Shown: in pieces, positions 1 to 7,470 of the stretch
Position numbering within the stretch: the stretch's first letter is position 1
Layout: each line of letters opens with the position of its first letter
Assembly (NCBI GenBank): GCA_016718825.1
Contig: JADKCL010000029.1
Location: 17,877 to 81,876, forward strand
Reading direction: 5' to 3'
DNA: 64,000 nt
DNA from: Bacteroidota bacterium
Lineage (GTDB): Bacteria > Bacteroidota > Bacteroidia > J057 > JADKCL01
Notes under the pieces: model-generated
What the model saw: only the letters and a program-made list of their open reading frames with translations
Database searches by the model: none
What the model was told of the DNA's origin: nothing
Position numbers and translations under genes: made by a program

Positions 1-260
1 AACTTGAGGGCGTCGCCCATGCAAGTCTGCCCTTGGGCCTGAATATTCGGCATCTGAAAATTGGCCAACTCCGTGAGTGGCACCACCTGACGGGCGCCAT
101 TGTCAAAGGTGATGACGCTCAGATAAGCCGTCTCAAGCGCATAGGGATCTTGACGGAGTGCAGCCACGAGGGTCTGCACGCCGTTTTTGACCGCTTCTAT
201 GGGTTCTCCAAACATCGACCCCGAAGTGTCTAGCAGGAGGTAAACCGGTAATTTTCTCAT
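1..260 (-). CDS. TerY-like VWA-domain protein (partial, N-terminus only)
   Basis: The reverse strand from the ATG at 260 stays open to the window edge, so only about 86 N-terminal residues are visible. They begin MRKLPVYLLLDTSGSM. DTSGS at residues 11-15 is the MIDAS metal-binding motif (DxSxS) of von Willebrand factor A domains. The start, with no signal peptide, and the following stretch (GEPIEAVKNGVQ, then a beta strand with VITFDNGARQV) match the cytoplasmic TerY/YegL family that accompanies TerD proteins. It lies 18 bp downstream of a TerD gene on the same strand, so the three genes probably form one operon. TerY proteins are thought to act with TerD proteins in metal- or stress-linked complexes; the exact role is unknown. 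The C-terminus is outside the window. Confidence 0.8.
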   Translation of the reverse strand, partial: MRKLPVYLLLDTSGSMFGEPIEAVKNGVQTLVAALRQDPYALETAYLSVITFDNGARQVVPLTELANFQMPNIQAQGQTCMGDALK

Positions 261-278
261 TCTAAAGGATCCAACGTC

Positions 279-932
279 TTAGACGTATTGTTTCAAAATT
301 TCGACGAAAGAGTCTGCGTAGTAGGCATTGCCCGTTGCGCGGAACTTCCATTCTCCGTCTTTGCGATAGACTTCACCAAAGATCATCGAGCATTGGTTTT
401 CGTAGGAGGCATCCTCGCTGAGTGAATAGCGGGCGATTTCCTTGCCTTTGGCATCCACCGCGCGGATGAAGGCGTTGTCAATCAAACCAAAGTGTTGATT
501 TTTTGTTCGGCCCTGATAGATCACGACCAAAAAGACGATTTTGGTGTACTGTGCAGGCAGCTCATTGAGCTTCACGATGATACGCTCATCGTCGCCGCCG
601 GTACCGCCCGTCAAGTCGTCACCTGTGTGCCAGATTTTACCTGAAGGGTGGCGCAAGTTGTTGAAGAAGATCACGTCGGAATCCACCAAGCCGATCTTAC
701 GGCCGCCGCCGAGGTCGCGCTCGTAGCCGAAGTTTTTGACCTTGTCCTGATCATCCAACAGGAACGCCATGGCGTCCAAGTCAAATTCAGCCTCTTCGGC
801 GCCAAACATCTTGCCAAAGAAGCCTTTTTTCTTTTGACGGACTTTCCAGCCCAAACCGATCGTGACCATCGACAAGTCATTGACATTCTTGTCAAGATTG
901 ATGGTCTGCCCTTTTGAGAGATTAATAGCCAT
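279..932 (-). CDS. TerD family stress-response protein
   Basis: 217 aa. It starts MAINLSKGQTINLDK, the usual TerD N-terminus (beta-sandwich, cytoplasmic, calcium-binding in characterised members). The central part has HTGDDLTGGTGGDDERI (residues about 102-118), acidic residues where TerD proteins bind Ca2+, followed by the family signature region DNAFIRAVDAKGKEIARYSL. An insertion rich in Lys, Gly and Phe (about residues 33-48, RQKKKGFFGKMFGAEEAEF) sits after the first beta hairpin and is absent from the neighbouring paralogue. It lies 32 bp downstream of a second terD gene and 18 bp upstream of the VWA gene, so co-transcription is likely. TerD proteins are linked to tellurite resistance and general envelope or DNA-damage stress; no substrate can be inferred. 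Confidence 0.9.
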   Translation of the reverse strand: MAINLSKGQTINLDKNVNDLSMVTIGLGWKVRQKKKGFFGKMFGAEEAEFDLDAMAFLLDDQDKVKNFGYERDLGGGRKIGLVDSDVIFFNNLRHPSGKIWHTGDDLTGGTGGDDERIIVKLNELPAQYTKIVFLVVIYQGRTKNQHFGLIDNAFIRAVDAKGKEIARYSLSEDASYENQCSMIFGEVYRKDGEWKFRATGNAYYADSFVEILKQYV

Positions 933-964
933 GTGTATCTATTTTGAAGAGTGTGAGATCAAAA

Positions 965-1522
965 TCAATTGTAAATGCCCAAGTATTCGCCCAAGCCCCC
1001 ACGGTTGCCCATGCCCATGGCCTCAAAACGCCATTCCTTGTCGCGGCGGTAAAAGCGGCCGATGGTCACAGCGGTTTCGACCGAAAAGTCTTCGCTGAGC
1101 TCATATTTCATCATTTCGGAGCCTGTGCCTTGGTCGATCACACGGATGTAGGCATCCTTGACCTGCCCGAAATTTTGTCCTGCCTTGGAGGCGTCGTGGA
1201 TCGTGACCACGAAAATCAGTTCCTCGACGCGTGCATCGACTTTGTCGAGGTCCACCATCAAGGTTTCCTCGTCTTCGCCGTCGTCATCTCCCGAAGCAGA
1301 CTGCACGTCGCCGGTATGCTGCACAGCACCGTCAGGCGATTGAAGGTTGTTGTAAAACACAAAAAACTCGTCTTCGGGGAGTTTCCCGTTTTTGCCGATC
1401 ATGAAAACCGAGGCATCGAGGTCGGCTTCCTTGCCGCTGACAGCAGGTTCCCAGCCCAAGCCCACAGCGACTTTGCTCAATCCTACATTGACGCGCTGAC
1501 CTTTTTGAAGATTAATTGCCAT
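965..1522 (-). CDS. TerD family stress-response protein (second copy)
   Basis: 185 aa starting at MAINLQKGQRVNVG. This start was chosen because it aligns with the N-terminus of the downstream paralogue; the in-frame extension up to 1624 has no TerD similarity. The compact TerD fold is visible: an acidic metal-site region HTGDVQSASGDDDGEDEE, then KDAYIRVIDQGTGSEMMKYEL, the family signature. Compared with the neighbour at 279-932 it lacks the Lys/Gly/Phe-rich insertion, so it is closer to the canonical TerD/TerE length of about 190 aa. It is the first visible gene of the ter operon; the promoter should lie between 1523 and the next gene. Confidence 0.9.
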   Translation of the reverse strand: MAINLQKGQRVNVGLSKVAVGLGWEPAVSGKEADLDASVFMIGKNGKLPEDEFFVFYNNLQSPDGAVQHTGDVQSASGDDDGEDEETLMVDLDKVDARVEELIFVVTIHDASKAGQNFGQVKDAYIRVIDQGTGSEMMKYELSEDFSVETAVTIGRFYRRDKEWRFEAMGMGNRGGLGEYLGIYN

Positions 1523-1703
1523 AACAAACTGTGTATTAAGGATTTGCCAATAACAATAGCGAGAAAACAATTCCCAACCCGGCCATCCGCCCAACCTAGG
1601 CACGCCGATTAGGCAGACCATCACGGCCTTTTGACCTTCGGGGCCTGAAAATTAAGAAAAATTCAAGGATTGAAACCAGCCAATTTGGCCAAAAGTTTCC
1701 ACG

Positions 1704-3044
1704 TCAACCGATTCCAAGCAAGGCCTCCAATTCGTCGAGCAATTGCTCGCGCTGTTCCTTCAGATTCTGGAGAATGCTGCGTTTGCGTCCTTTGATCCGC
1801 AAAAGGCTGGTCAACCCGGCAAAGCGACGGGCAAGCTGCGCATAAAGGAGGGCAAAAATGCCAATAATCGGCAGCGACACCCCGAATCCGACAAGCCACC
1901 AACCCGAGAGGCCGACAAGCCACGCCGCCAAAATGAGCAGGGCGTACCAAATCGGGAACAGAAACATGCCGACCACCATCATGATCGGCGAATGGTATTC
2001 GATTTCGTCGCTGATTTTGGGTGCAATCCAGCCAGGAAACCAATAGGGAAGCCAATTGGTGATGGCGCCTGCAGCAAAAATCGGGGCTGTCGGCACAAGG
2101 AAAAGCAGTATGGCGAACCAAACCCAGCCGCTGTTCAGTTTCTGAAACCGTTCGCGAAAAAAGCCTTCCCGGATCTGCAGCCTGTCCATCATAGCAAACC
2201 AGCGCTGGAAACGAAGTCTCAATTGCGCGTAGGATTCGCTGTTTTTGGCCTTGAGGTCGCGAAGCTTGTCGGCGATATGGCGCTCAGCAAGGAGGGCGTC
2301 GTGACCGCGGTGCTGACCATCGTCTTCCTTGAGCTGCTCCCGCAGCAGGCGGGTCACCTGCGAGAACAGCGTTTCCTGCTCCTGATCTTCCAAAACGACC
2401 ATTCGGCTTTCGATTTGCAGGCGCACGGCTTCGGTGAGGGCACGCACGGCTTCAAAATTGTCCTTGGCATGGATTTCGGCAAATTGGGAGACCGGAATCG
2501 GCTCGCCCACGTCGATGCGGATGCGGGTACGTGAGCGGGTGGGCGCGGAATAGTTCAAAGCGACGGGCATCAACACAAGGCCTCCTTGGAAGTTGTTGGC
2601 GGATTCGTAGCTCATGGCAATGCGCGCGGCGCCCGTACGCAGTTCGCGCAGGCGTTTTTCGGCGTAGCTCGTACCTTCGGGGAATATCAGCAAGGTCCCG
2701 CCTTTGCCCAGGTAGGCGCGTGCATGTTCGAAATTATCCTGATTGTCAATGTTTTCTCCCGGCCGAATGTCTTGCTTCCGATAGACTGGGATCACATTGA
2801 AAAAGCGCAGCAACTTGGCCAATGGTTTGTTCCGAAACAGCGAACCATTGCCCATGAATCCGGCCATTTGATGCAACAAACTCGCCACGATCAGCGGGTC
2901 CATCAAGGTATTGGGATGGTTGGCCACCACGATCATCGGACCCTTGCGCGGAAGGCGTTCACGGCCATTGACGGTAAATTCTTTGTAGAATATCCGCAGC
3001 GTCAGACGCACCCAAACCCTCAAAATCATGTACAGCACGATCAT
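1704..3044 (-). CDS. PlsC-type membrane acyltransferase
   Basis: 446 aa. Probable glycerophospholipid (1-acylglycerol-3-phosphate type) acyltransferase. The start MIVLYMILRVWVRL is preferred over an in-frame start at 3110 because the extension is encoded by the low-complexity repeat at 3060-3105. The catalytic motif NHPNTLMD (His43 to Asp49) has five residues between His and Asp rather than the classical four; I believe NHPNxxxD is common in one PlsC subfamily. IFPEGTS, the second conserved block (phosphate binding), follows about 95 residues later, and LMPVALNYSAP completes the domain. After the acyltransferase domain come a charged linker and at least three hydrophobic segments (about residues 315-345 and 355-415), then a coiled-coil-like tail. 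The long C-terminal half suggests a specialised substrate, which I cannot name. Confidence 0.85.
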   Translation of the reverse strand: MIVLYMILRVWVRLTLRIFYKEFTVNGRERLPRKGPMIVVANHPNTLMDPLIVASLLHQMAGFMGNGSLFRNKPLAKLLRFFNVIPVYRKQDIRPGENIDNQDNFEHARAYLGKGGTLLIFPEGTSYAEKRLRELRTGAARIAMSYESANNFQGGLVLMPVALNYSAPTRSRTRIRIDVGEPIPVSQFAEIHAKDNFEAVRALTEAVRLQIESRMVVLEDQEQETLFSQVTRLLREQLKEDDGQHRGHDALLAERHIADKLRDLKAKNSESYAQLRLRFQRWFAMMDRLQIREGFFRERFQKLNSGWVWFAILLFLVPTAPIFAAGAITNWLPYWFPGWIAPKISDEIEYHSPIMMVVGMFLFPIWYALLILAAWLVGLSGWWLVGFGVSLPIIGIFALLYAQLARRFAGLTSLLRIKGRKRSILQNLKEQREQLLDELEALLGIG

Positions 3045-3331
3045 TCTACCAAGATACGAAGGAATGGATAATGGAGAATGGAAAATGGAAAATGGAGAAC
3101 TGCGCAGCAATCAGCGAAGCTAATCGCCGCAGTTGGGCCGGGAAGCGAAAGGGCAAAGCTGATTTTTGACGGGGTCCAAAATGCAAACGGACTCCAACAT
3201 TGCTGCTGAAGTCCGATGCGTCGGGGGTTGGAAAATTCTTGTCCGGAGTCGGAGGAAAGGGGTTTCAATCCTTCGCCTTCATTCCGGTGGGATTTTGTAA
3301 TCGTTTTGTCCTCAAGGTCGAGTGCTGTGAT
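3045..3331. repeat. Intergenic spacer with GGAGAATGG low-complexity repeat
   Basis: No gene is seen here. Positions 3062-3105 hold several imperfect copies of an AATGGAGAATGG / GGAAAATGG motif. The same purine-rich motif family recurs at 46.2 and 49.1 kb and is related in style to the AAGTGAAAAGT family elsewhere. The rest is unremarkable. Confidence 0.55.
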
Positions 3332-4291
3332 TTAGAGGCGGATAACCTTCTTGGTCAAGTGTTTCCCGTCGACCGTGGCATTGACGTAGTACAATCCGGC
3401 GGTTGATGGCATCTCGATCGTCGTGGTCGTTTCCGAAAGTGGATATTGGCCTACGACCTGTCCCAATTGATTCAGGATCTCCACGCTTCCGACCGTGAAT
3501 GGCGCATTGACAGCGATGTTGAGCAAGTCGTTGGCCGGGTTGGGATAAACTTCGAAATTCATGGACTTCTCCTCGGCGATGCCCACGGAAATGTCTTGAT
3601 GTTGGATCAATTGCTGAATTTGGCCCAAAGAAAGCGCATTGTCAAACACTTTCAATTCGTCGACGGAGAGACCATTGAGTTTGTCTGGTGCAAGGTCGCT
3701 CACCGCAGTTCCAATGTAGATTTTGGCGTTGGCATTCGGTCCCGAGGCGTTGTACAAAGTATCTGCAAATTGACGATCAAGTCCTCCGTCCACGTAGACG
3801 GAAGTGACAAGTCCGTTGTTTTGCGCCACGACATGGTGCCATCCCAAATTGTTGAATGAAAATTCGAAGTTTGTCGGTAGGGCGCCTGCCGAAGTGCCAT
3901 CAAAAAAGGCGGTCATTTTGCCACTACCCATCTTGACACCAAATCCTAAGTAGGCACCTTGAACAATAAAACCTGTGGTCGAGGTCGCTGCTTGGCTGTT
4001 GGACATGATCCAGAAGGAAACGGCTGCTCCGGGCCAGTTGGAGTTGTTGATCGCATTGTCTGACTCCAAACCGATGCCGCTCACATAGCCGATGCAAGTG
4101 TCGGTGGTCACTCCCGTGGAGCCCAAGGGAATGAAGTTATACGCAGACCCGGAACCGTAAGAATGCAAATGGTTGAGGTTGACAGTATTGTCGCGCAAGG
4201 CGGGGTTAAAATCGTAATCCACCACCATGTTCTGCGCGAATAGGCTGGAAAAAGAGGCAAGCAAAACGAGGAAAAGTAAATGCTTTTTCAT
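3332..4291 (-). CDS. Secreted LamG-domain protein with T9SS sorting domain
   Basis: 319 aa. A signal peptide (MKKHLLFLVLLASFSSLFAQ) is followed by a concanavalin-like LamG/laminin-G-3 domain at about residues 25-225: AVSFWIMSNSQ, then WHHVVAQNNGLVTSVYVDGG and KIYIGTAVS, the typical strand order of this fold. The last 80 residues (from about 245) are a type A T9SS C-terminal sorting domain with FEVYPNPANDLLNI and a final GLYYVNATVDGKHLTKKVIRL-like segment. The protein is therefore expected to cross the outer membrane by the type IX system and be released or attached to the surface. LamG domains bind carbohydrate or protein, and no catalytic domain is visible. It is adjacent to another T9SS gene on the same strand. 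Confidence 0.88.
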   Translation of the reverse strand: MKKHLLFLVLLASFSSLFAQNMVVDYDFNPALRDNTVNLNHLHSYGSGSAYNFIPLGSTGVTTDTCIGYVSGIGLESDNAINNSNWPGAAVSFWIMSNSQAATSTTGFIVQGAYLGFGVKMGSGKMTAFFDGTSAGALPTNFEFSFNNLGWHHVVAQNNGLVTSVYVDGGLDRQFADTLYNASGPNANAKIYIGTAVSDLAPDKLNGLSVDELKVFDNALSLGQIQQLIQHQDISVGIAEEKSMNFEVYPNPANDLLNIAVNAPFTVGSVEILNQLGQVVGQYPLSETTTTIEMPSTAGLYYVNATVDGKHLTKKVIRL

Positions 4292-4438
4292 TCGGATTTT
4301 GATAATTGTTGATAGAATGCCCCTTGCTGCTAGCGATCAGCAAAGGGACAAATGTGATATTATGTTCCAACACGCAGCGAATGAAAACGGAACATAGCCT
4401 CGCAGCCATGCCCCGTTTCTTGGTGTTGGTAGAATTGA

Positions 4439-4792
4439 TTATTCCTTTACAAAACGGGTTGCGGCTTTGCCACCTTCCGTTTGGATTTCGATCAGGTACA
4501 TTCCTGCGGTAAGAGATGCCACCGATATCCTGTTTCCCATAGCCGAAAGTACTTTTTGACCGGTCATATTGTAGATGGCAATATTTTCGATCGGTTCGTT
4601 GATTTGAACCATCAAGAACTCCGAAGTCGGGTTGGGATAAACGGTCAAGTCCAACTGGGATTGTGGCATTTCGATGGACACGTTTCCTTGAAATTCATAG
4701 GCGCCGAGGATCCATCGAATAGCCGATCGATCTTGGATTTCCAATAATGTCGAGGTAAGGATTGACGGGTGTGGTGGCCAAAGTATCATCAA
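4439..4792 (-). CDS. C-terminal T9SS sorting part of the frameshifted beta-helix protein
   Basis: This reading frame carries the missing end of the beta-helix gene at 4695-5807. The readable continuation begins near 4709 with LGAYEFQG, the usual last strand of a parallel beta-helix domain, then LDLTVYPNPTSEFLMVQI, a T9SS type A sorting domain, ending in KAATRFVKE. The ATG at 4792 is not a natural start: the residues before LGAYEFQG are out-of-frame sequence of the upstream part. Removing one base from the GG pair at 4708-4709 (CC on the coding strand) joins both parts into a 455-aa protein reading ...SIGYSMDLGAYEFQG. Confidence 0.75.
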   Translation of the reverse strand: MMILWPPHPSILTSTLLEIQDRSAIRWILGAYEFQGNVSIEMPQSQLDLTVYPNPTSEFLMVQINEPIENIAIYNMTGQKVLSAMGNRISVASLTAGMYLIEIQTEGGKAATRFVKE

Positions 4793-5807
4793 TACCCATC
4801 GAACCTTGCATCAATTGAAAATCTCCGCCGCCAGAATTGACGAAGGTAGCGGACCCAGCCCAACAAGTTGGGCACAAAATCAGCCAACTGTTGGACTGAG
4901 GCATCAAAGATTCTCTAAAATTTGCAACGGCACCACTTGATCCAAGGACAGCAGGTGCAGTATTGTCGTCGGTGAAAATGCAGTTATTGAGCGAAATCGT
5001 TCCGGAAGTCGAAAATTGGAACACGTTGCTGCCTCCGATATTGCCCGCAAAGGTTCCATTCTGTACCAAAAGATCTGATTCAACCGTGGTAATCGCACCT
5101 CCAAATCGGGTAGCTTGGTTGATCCAAAATACGCAGTTGTACATTTTGATGTTGGAATACACAAAGTTGGCTGCTCCACCGTCATATTGTATGGTTTTGT
5201 TGTTGGTGAAGTTGCAAGCAACAAATCTTGAGTTGCTCCCTTCGGCATAAATTGCCCCGCCTTGGTTGTAGGTAGTGTTGTTCCTGAACAGCATGTTGGT
5301 GAAGTAGGCATCACCGCGCAAGATCATCCCGGAGCCGTTTTTTTCAGTCGATGTATTGGAAGAATATCCATTTTCGACGACAAATCCATCCATTACTGCT
5401 GTTGTGTCGATGTGCGCATAGACGTTGATGACATGTTCAGCAAATACGCCGGTCGTAATCTCGCCATTCAGTGTGGCCTTGTTGTAAACGGGATCTCGTT
5501 GGCTGAGGGATGTTTCGGTTCCTAGGAATCCACCATAAAGCACCACCCCGTTTTTTAGCCAAAAGCTGCGTCTTTCAACGTCATTGGGAAATACTCCCAA
5601 AGTATCAATGGATGGTTTGTAAGTGCCAACGGCAACCCAAATAGTGTCTCCTGAAGTCGCCAAATGAATCGCAACTTGGAGATCCGTGTAAGCATTAGCC
5701 CAAGACGTACCATCGTTGGCACCGGTAGCGGTTTCTGCCACAAAAATTTGTGCATTTGCAAATTGGAAAAGGAAGGCAGCAGCAACGAAGAGTAATATTT
5801 TTTTCAT
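4695..5807 (-). CDS. Secreted parallel beta-helix protein (5' part, frameshifted near 4708)
   Basis: As read, 370 aa. Start MKKILLFVAAAFLFQFANAQ is a clear signal peptide, so the ATG at 5807 is preferred to 5831. The body is a right-handed beta-helix / Omp-like repeat domain: FVAETATGANDGTSWANAYTDLQVAI near the N-terminus (a typical entry to such domains), then stacked strands such as GGAIYAEGSNSRFVACNFTNN and GGAITTVESDLLVQNGTFAGN. The frame ends prematurely just before the last beta-helix turn; the following T9SS domain is in another frame (4439-4709). A 13-bp direct-repeat pair shared with the two genes upstream lies 70 bp before the ATG. Probably an adhesin or a surface polysaccharide-associated protein; no catalytic motif is seen. 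Confidence 0.8.
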   Translation of the reverse strand: MKKILLFVAAAFLFQFANAQIFVAETATGANDGTSWANAYTDLQVAIHLATSGDTIWVAVGTYKPSIDTLGVFPNDVERRSFWLKNGVVLYGGFLGTETSLSQRDPVYNKATLNGEITTGVFAEHVINVYAHIDTTAVMDGFVVENGYSSNTSTEKNGSGMILRGDAYFTNMLFRNNTTYNQGGAIYAEGSNSRFVACNFTNNKTIQYDGGAANFVYSNIKMYNCVFWINQATRFGGAITTVESDLLVQNGTFAGNIGGSNVFQFSTSGTISLNNCIFTDDNTAPAVLGSSGAVANFRESLMPQSNSWLILCPTCWAGSATFVNSGGGDFQLMQGSMGIDDTLATTPVNPYLDIIGNPRSIGYSMDPRRL

Positions 5808-5876
5808 AATAAAAAATGTGGTTTCTATCAATTTGATATCAAATGTAGCGTGCGCTTGCGTCCGGGTATCTTAATG

Positions 5877-5909
5877 TTCAGCAACGGACATTTTGATTCA
5901 TGAATGGAC
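5877..5909 (-). promoter_or_regulatory. Direct-repeat operator upstream of the beta-helix gene
   Basis: On the coding (minus) strand, GTCCATTCATGAA (5909-5897) and GTCCGTTGCTGAA (5889-5877) are two 13-bp direct repeats spaced 20 bp start to start. The proximal repeat ends 70 bp before the ATG at 5807. The same arrangement, with 67 bp to the start codon, occurs at 6499-6531 and 7135-7166. Two direct repeats on one DNA face at about two helical turns is the arrangement bound by LytTR-type response regulators; that regulator assignment is an inference. Confidence 0.6.
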
Positions 5910-5931
5910 GGTTTGTGGCTACAATACGATG

Positions 5932-5965
5932 GAAAAAAAAAGAGGGCCAAGGCCCTCTTTTTTTG
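5932..5965 (-). terminator. Rho-independent terminator after the 5980-6432 gene
   Basis: Perfect 8-bp stem AGAGGGCC/GGCCCTCT with a 2-nt loop (5941-5958), flanked by an A tract and a T tract, so it can work in both directions. It lies 22 bp past the stop codon of the minus-strand gene at 5980. An almost identical hairpin follows the paralogue at 6551-6583. Confidence 0.85.
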
Positions 5966-5979
5966 AATATTTCGATCGA

Positions 5980-6432
5980 TCAAGGATTGGTCGTGGTTAC
6001 TGGGAAACTCCAGTGCCAGAAAACTCTTCCATCACCTTCGACACGAAGGTCGACGGTTACAAAATCACTCTGTTGGCCAGTGCTTGGAGACAATGGCATG
6101 ACGCCAGCAAGGATGACAGGCTGATTTCCGTTTCCGTTGCCATTGTTACCATTTCCATTGCCGGGAGAAGGCGGCACGACAACAACGCGGGACGACAACC
6201 CAATACCGCCACCAACAGTGCCACCAGGTACGCGGTCACCAGTAGCGCTGAAGCTACCGCGATTGTAAAGGTGAGCAAGATTGCCCGATACGCGAACCGC
6301 CAGGATGCCAGAGCCATTGCCCATGTCATAAAGTTTCACTTCAGAAACAACGGCGTTGCCGTTCTGCGCATGGGCGCCGATGCCTGCGAAAATAAGCAGC
6401 AGCAACAAGGAGAATAGTTTCAAATTTTTCAT
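5980..6432 (-). CDS. Small secreted protein, tandem paralogue A
   Basis: 150 aa. I do not recognise a family. The start MKNLKLFSLLLLLIFAGIGAHAQ gives a clean signal peptide; the upstream in-frame extension is 5' leader. The mature protein begins NGNAVVSEVKLYDMGNGSGILAVRVSGNLA, has a Gly-rich middle with a low-complexity NG repeat (about residues 97-110, GNGNGNNGNGNGN), then a predicted beta-rich tail. It is clearly homologous to the next gene upstream (6616-7068) along its whole length, in the same order: signal peptide, DMGNGSG, ATGD/ITGD, VVV.PP.PGNGN. The pair shares 5' leader sequence, operator and terminator, so this is a duplication of a whole transcription unit. There is no T9SS domain. 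A secreted structural or matrix role is a guess. Confidence 0.75.
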   Translation of the reverse strand: MKNLKLFSLLLLLIFAGIGAHAQNGNAVVSEVKLYDMGNGSGILAVRVSGNLAHLYNRGSFSATGDRVPGGTVGGGIGLSSRVVVVPPSPGNGNGNNGNGNGNQPVILAGVMPLSPSTGQQSDFVTVDLRVEGDGRVFWHWSFPVTTTNP

Positions 6433-6498
6433 AGCTCTTTTTTGGTGTTTTGAACTGCACCAAAGATGCAATACCGGTCGGGAACGGGAAGCATCCAC

Positions 6499-6531
6499 TT
6501 CAGTAATGGACATTTTAATTCAGGAATGGAC
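6499..6531 (-). promoter_or_regulatory. Direct-repeat operator upstream of paralogue A
   Basis: On the minus strand GTCCATTCCTGAA (6531-6519) and GTCCATTACTGAA (6511-6499) are 13-bp direct repeats 20 bp apart start to start. The proximal copy is 67 bp upstream of the ATG at 6432. Twelve of 13 positions agree between the two copies. Confidence 0.65.
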
Positions 6532-6550
6532 GGATATCAGGGCTGATATG

Positions 6551-6583
6551 AAAAGAAAAGAGGGCCACGGCCCTCTTCTCTAT
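6551..6583 (-). terminator. Rho-independent terminator after the 6616-7068 gene
   Basis: Stem AGAGGGCC/GGCCCTCT with a 2-nt loop (6559-6576), preceded by an A-rich tract, which is the U tract of the minus-strand transcript. It separates the two paralogous genes into individual transcription units. Confidence 0.85.
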
Positions 6584-6615
6584 TTTGATCAATCCATATC
6601 CTTGACGGAAATGGC

Positions 6616-7068
6616 TTAGATTCCTGTGCGATCTCTTTTGATTCGGCCTACCCTTGAATAGGTATAGTCGAGACCGTTGCCAATGCGGCGGAGGCTCACT
6701 GTCAAAGTCACCTCGTCATTTTCATTGGTGACTGGCGCTCCAATTGGAAACACGGCTGCAAGGAGTACTTGTTCGTTTCCGTTGGGATTACCATTTCCTG
6801 GTACTGGCGGTTGGACCACAACCCTGCCACCATCGCCAATAGATCCGCCTGCTGCTCTACCTGCAACTGCATCTCCAGTGATGGTAAATGTACCACCGGT
6901 GTATTGGCTTGCAAGGTTTCCTGAAAGCTTGACGACAATCATGCCGGAGCCGTTGCCCATATCTTCGATGTCGATACTAGACACGACGACATTGCCATTT
7001 TGTGCATTCGCACCAAATCCGGCAAGGATAAGCAGCAAGAACAAGGAAAACAGTTTCAAATTTTTCAT
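6616..7068 (-). CDS. Small secreted protein, tandem paralogue B
   Basis: 150 aa, homologous to the product of 5980-6432 and of equal length. Signal peptide MKNLKLFSLFLLLILAGFGANAQ. The mature part starts NGNVVVSSIDIEDMGNGSGMIVVKLSGNLASQ, has ITGDAVAGRAAGGSIGDGG and a shorter PGNGNPNGN linker than paralogue A, then a tail that has diverged (EQVLLAAVFPIGAPV, ending RDRTGI). The first 35-40 bp of 5' leader (7069-7106) also match the leader of paralogue A. No known domain is recognised. The conserved DMGNGSG block and linker suggest a beta-sandwich secreted protein. Regulation is probably through the direct-repeat operator at 7135-7166. Confidence 0.75.
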   Translation of the reverse strand: MKNLKLFSLFLLLILAGFGANAQNGNVVVSSIDIEDMGNGSGMIVVKLSGNLASQYTGGTFTITGDAVAGRAAGGSIGDGGRVVVQPPVPGNGNPNGNEQVLLAAVFPIGAPVTNENDEVTLTVSLRRIGNGLDYTYSRVGRIKRDRTGI

Positions 7069-7134
7069 ATCTCTTTTTTGGTGTTTCGAACTGCTGCAAA
7101 TGTGTTTGGTAGATTTTGAATCAGGTGCTTTTTT

Positions 7135-7166
7135 TTCAGGAACGGCCATTTTCCTTCACGAATGGG
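7135..7166 (-). promoter_or_regulatory. Direct-repeat operator upstream of paralogue B
   Basis: Minus strand CCCATTCGTGAA (7166-7155) and GGCCGTTCCTGAA (7147-7135), again 20 bp apart start to start and 67 bp upstream of the ATG at 7068. It matches the operators at 5877 and 6499 in half-site sequence, spacing and position. Confidence 0.6.
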
Positions 7167-7470
7167 TCGGTTCTGCAATCGAATCCGGTAAAATGGTCGA
7201 AAAACAGGGTCTCAGCTCGGCTATTTACTTCGCGCGTCGCAAGAGCGCGAAACTCAACCGTGCAGATTCCGAATGTGCCTCAACCCGCAAGCGCAACGGC
7301 ACGCAGTTGGATTCCCAAGGATGTCCTTGCCGATTGTTGCCAGCGTTATAGATGGTTCCCTAAACCTGACGCCTTGGTGCGCTCCGTTTCAGTCGGGTTA
7401 TGCTGTTTGCATCAAGATCAGCGTTGTCTCACCGATCTTTGGAACCCATACGCTATGGCGAGCATTCCAA
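7167..7470. other. Intergenic region without recognisable gene
   Basis: About 300 bp between the paralogue-B operator and the end of the permease gene. Open frames here are short and show no family features. A GCGCGTCGCAAGAGCGCG imperfect palindrome lies near 7231-7248. No terminator with a T tract was found for the permease. Confidence 0.4.

Noticed and set aside
1523..1624. Extended N-terminus of the second TerD protein
   Set aside because: The internal MAINLQKGQ start aligns with the paralogue; the extension has no similarity to TerD.
1743..2534. Long plus-strand open frame opposite the acyltransferase gene
   Set aside because: It is antisense to a gene with clear PlsC motifs, has unnatural composition and no recognisable domain; it is a shadow frame.
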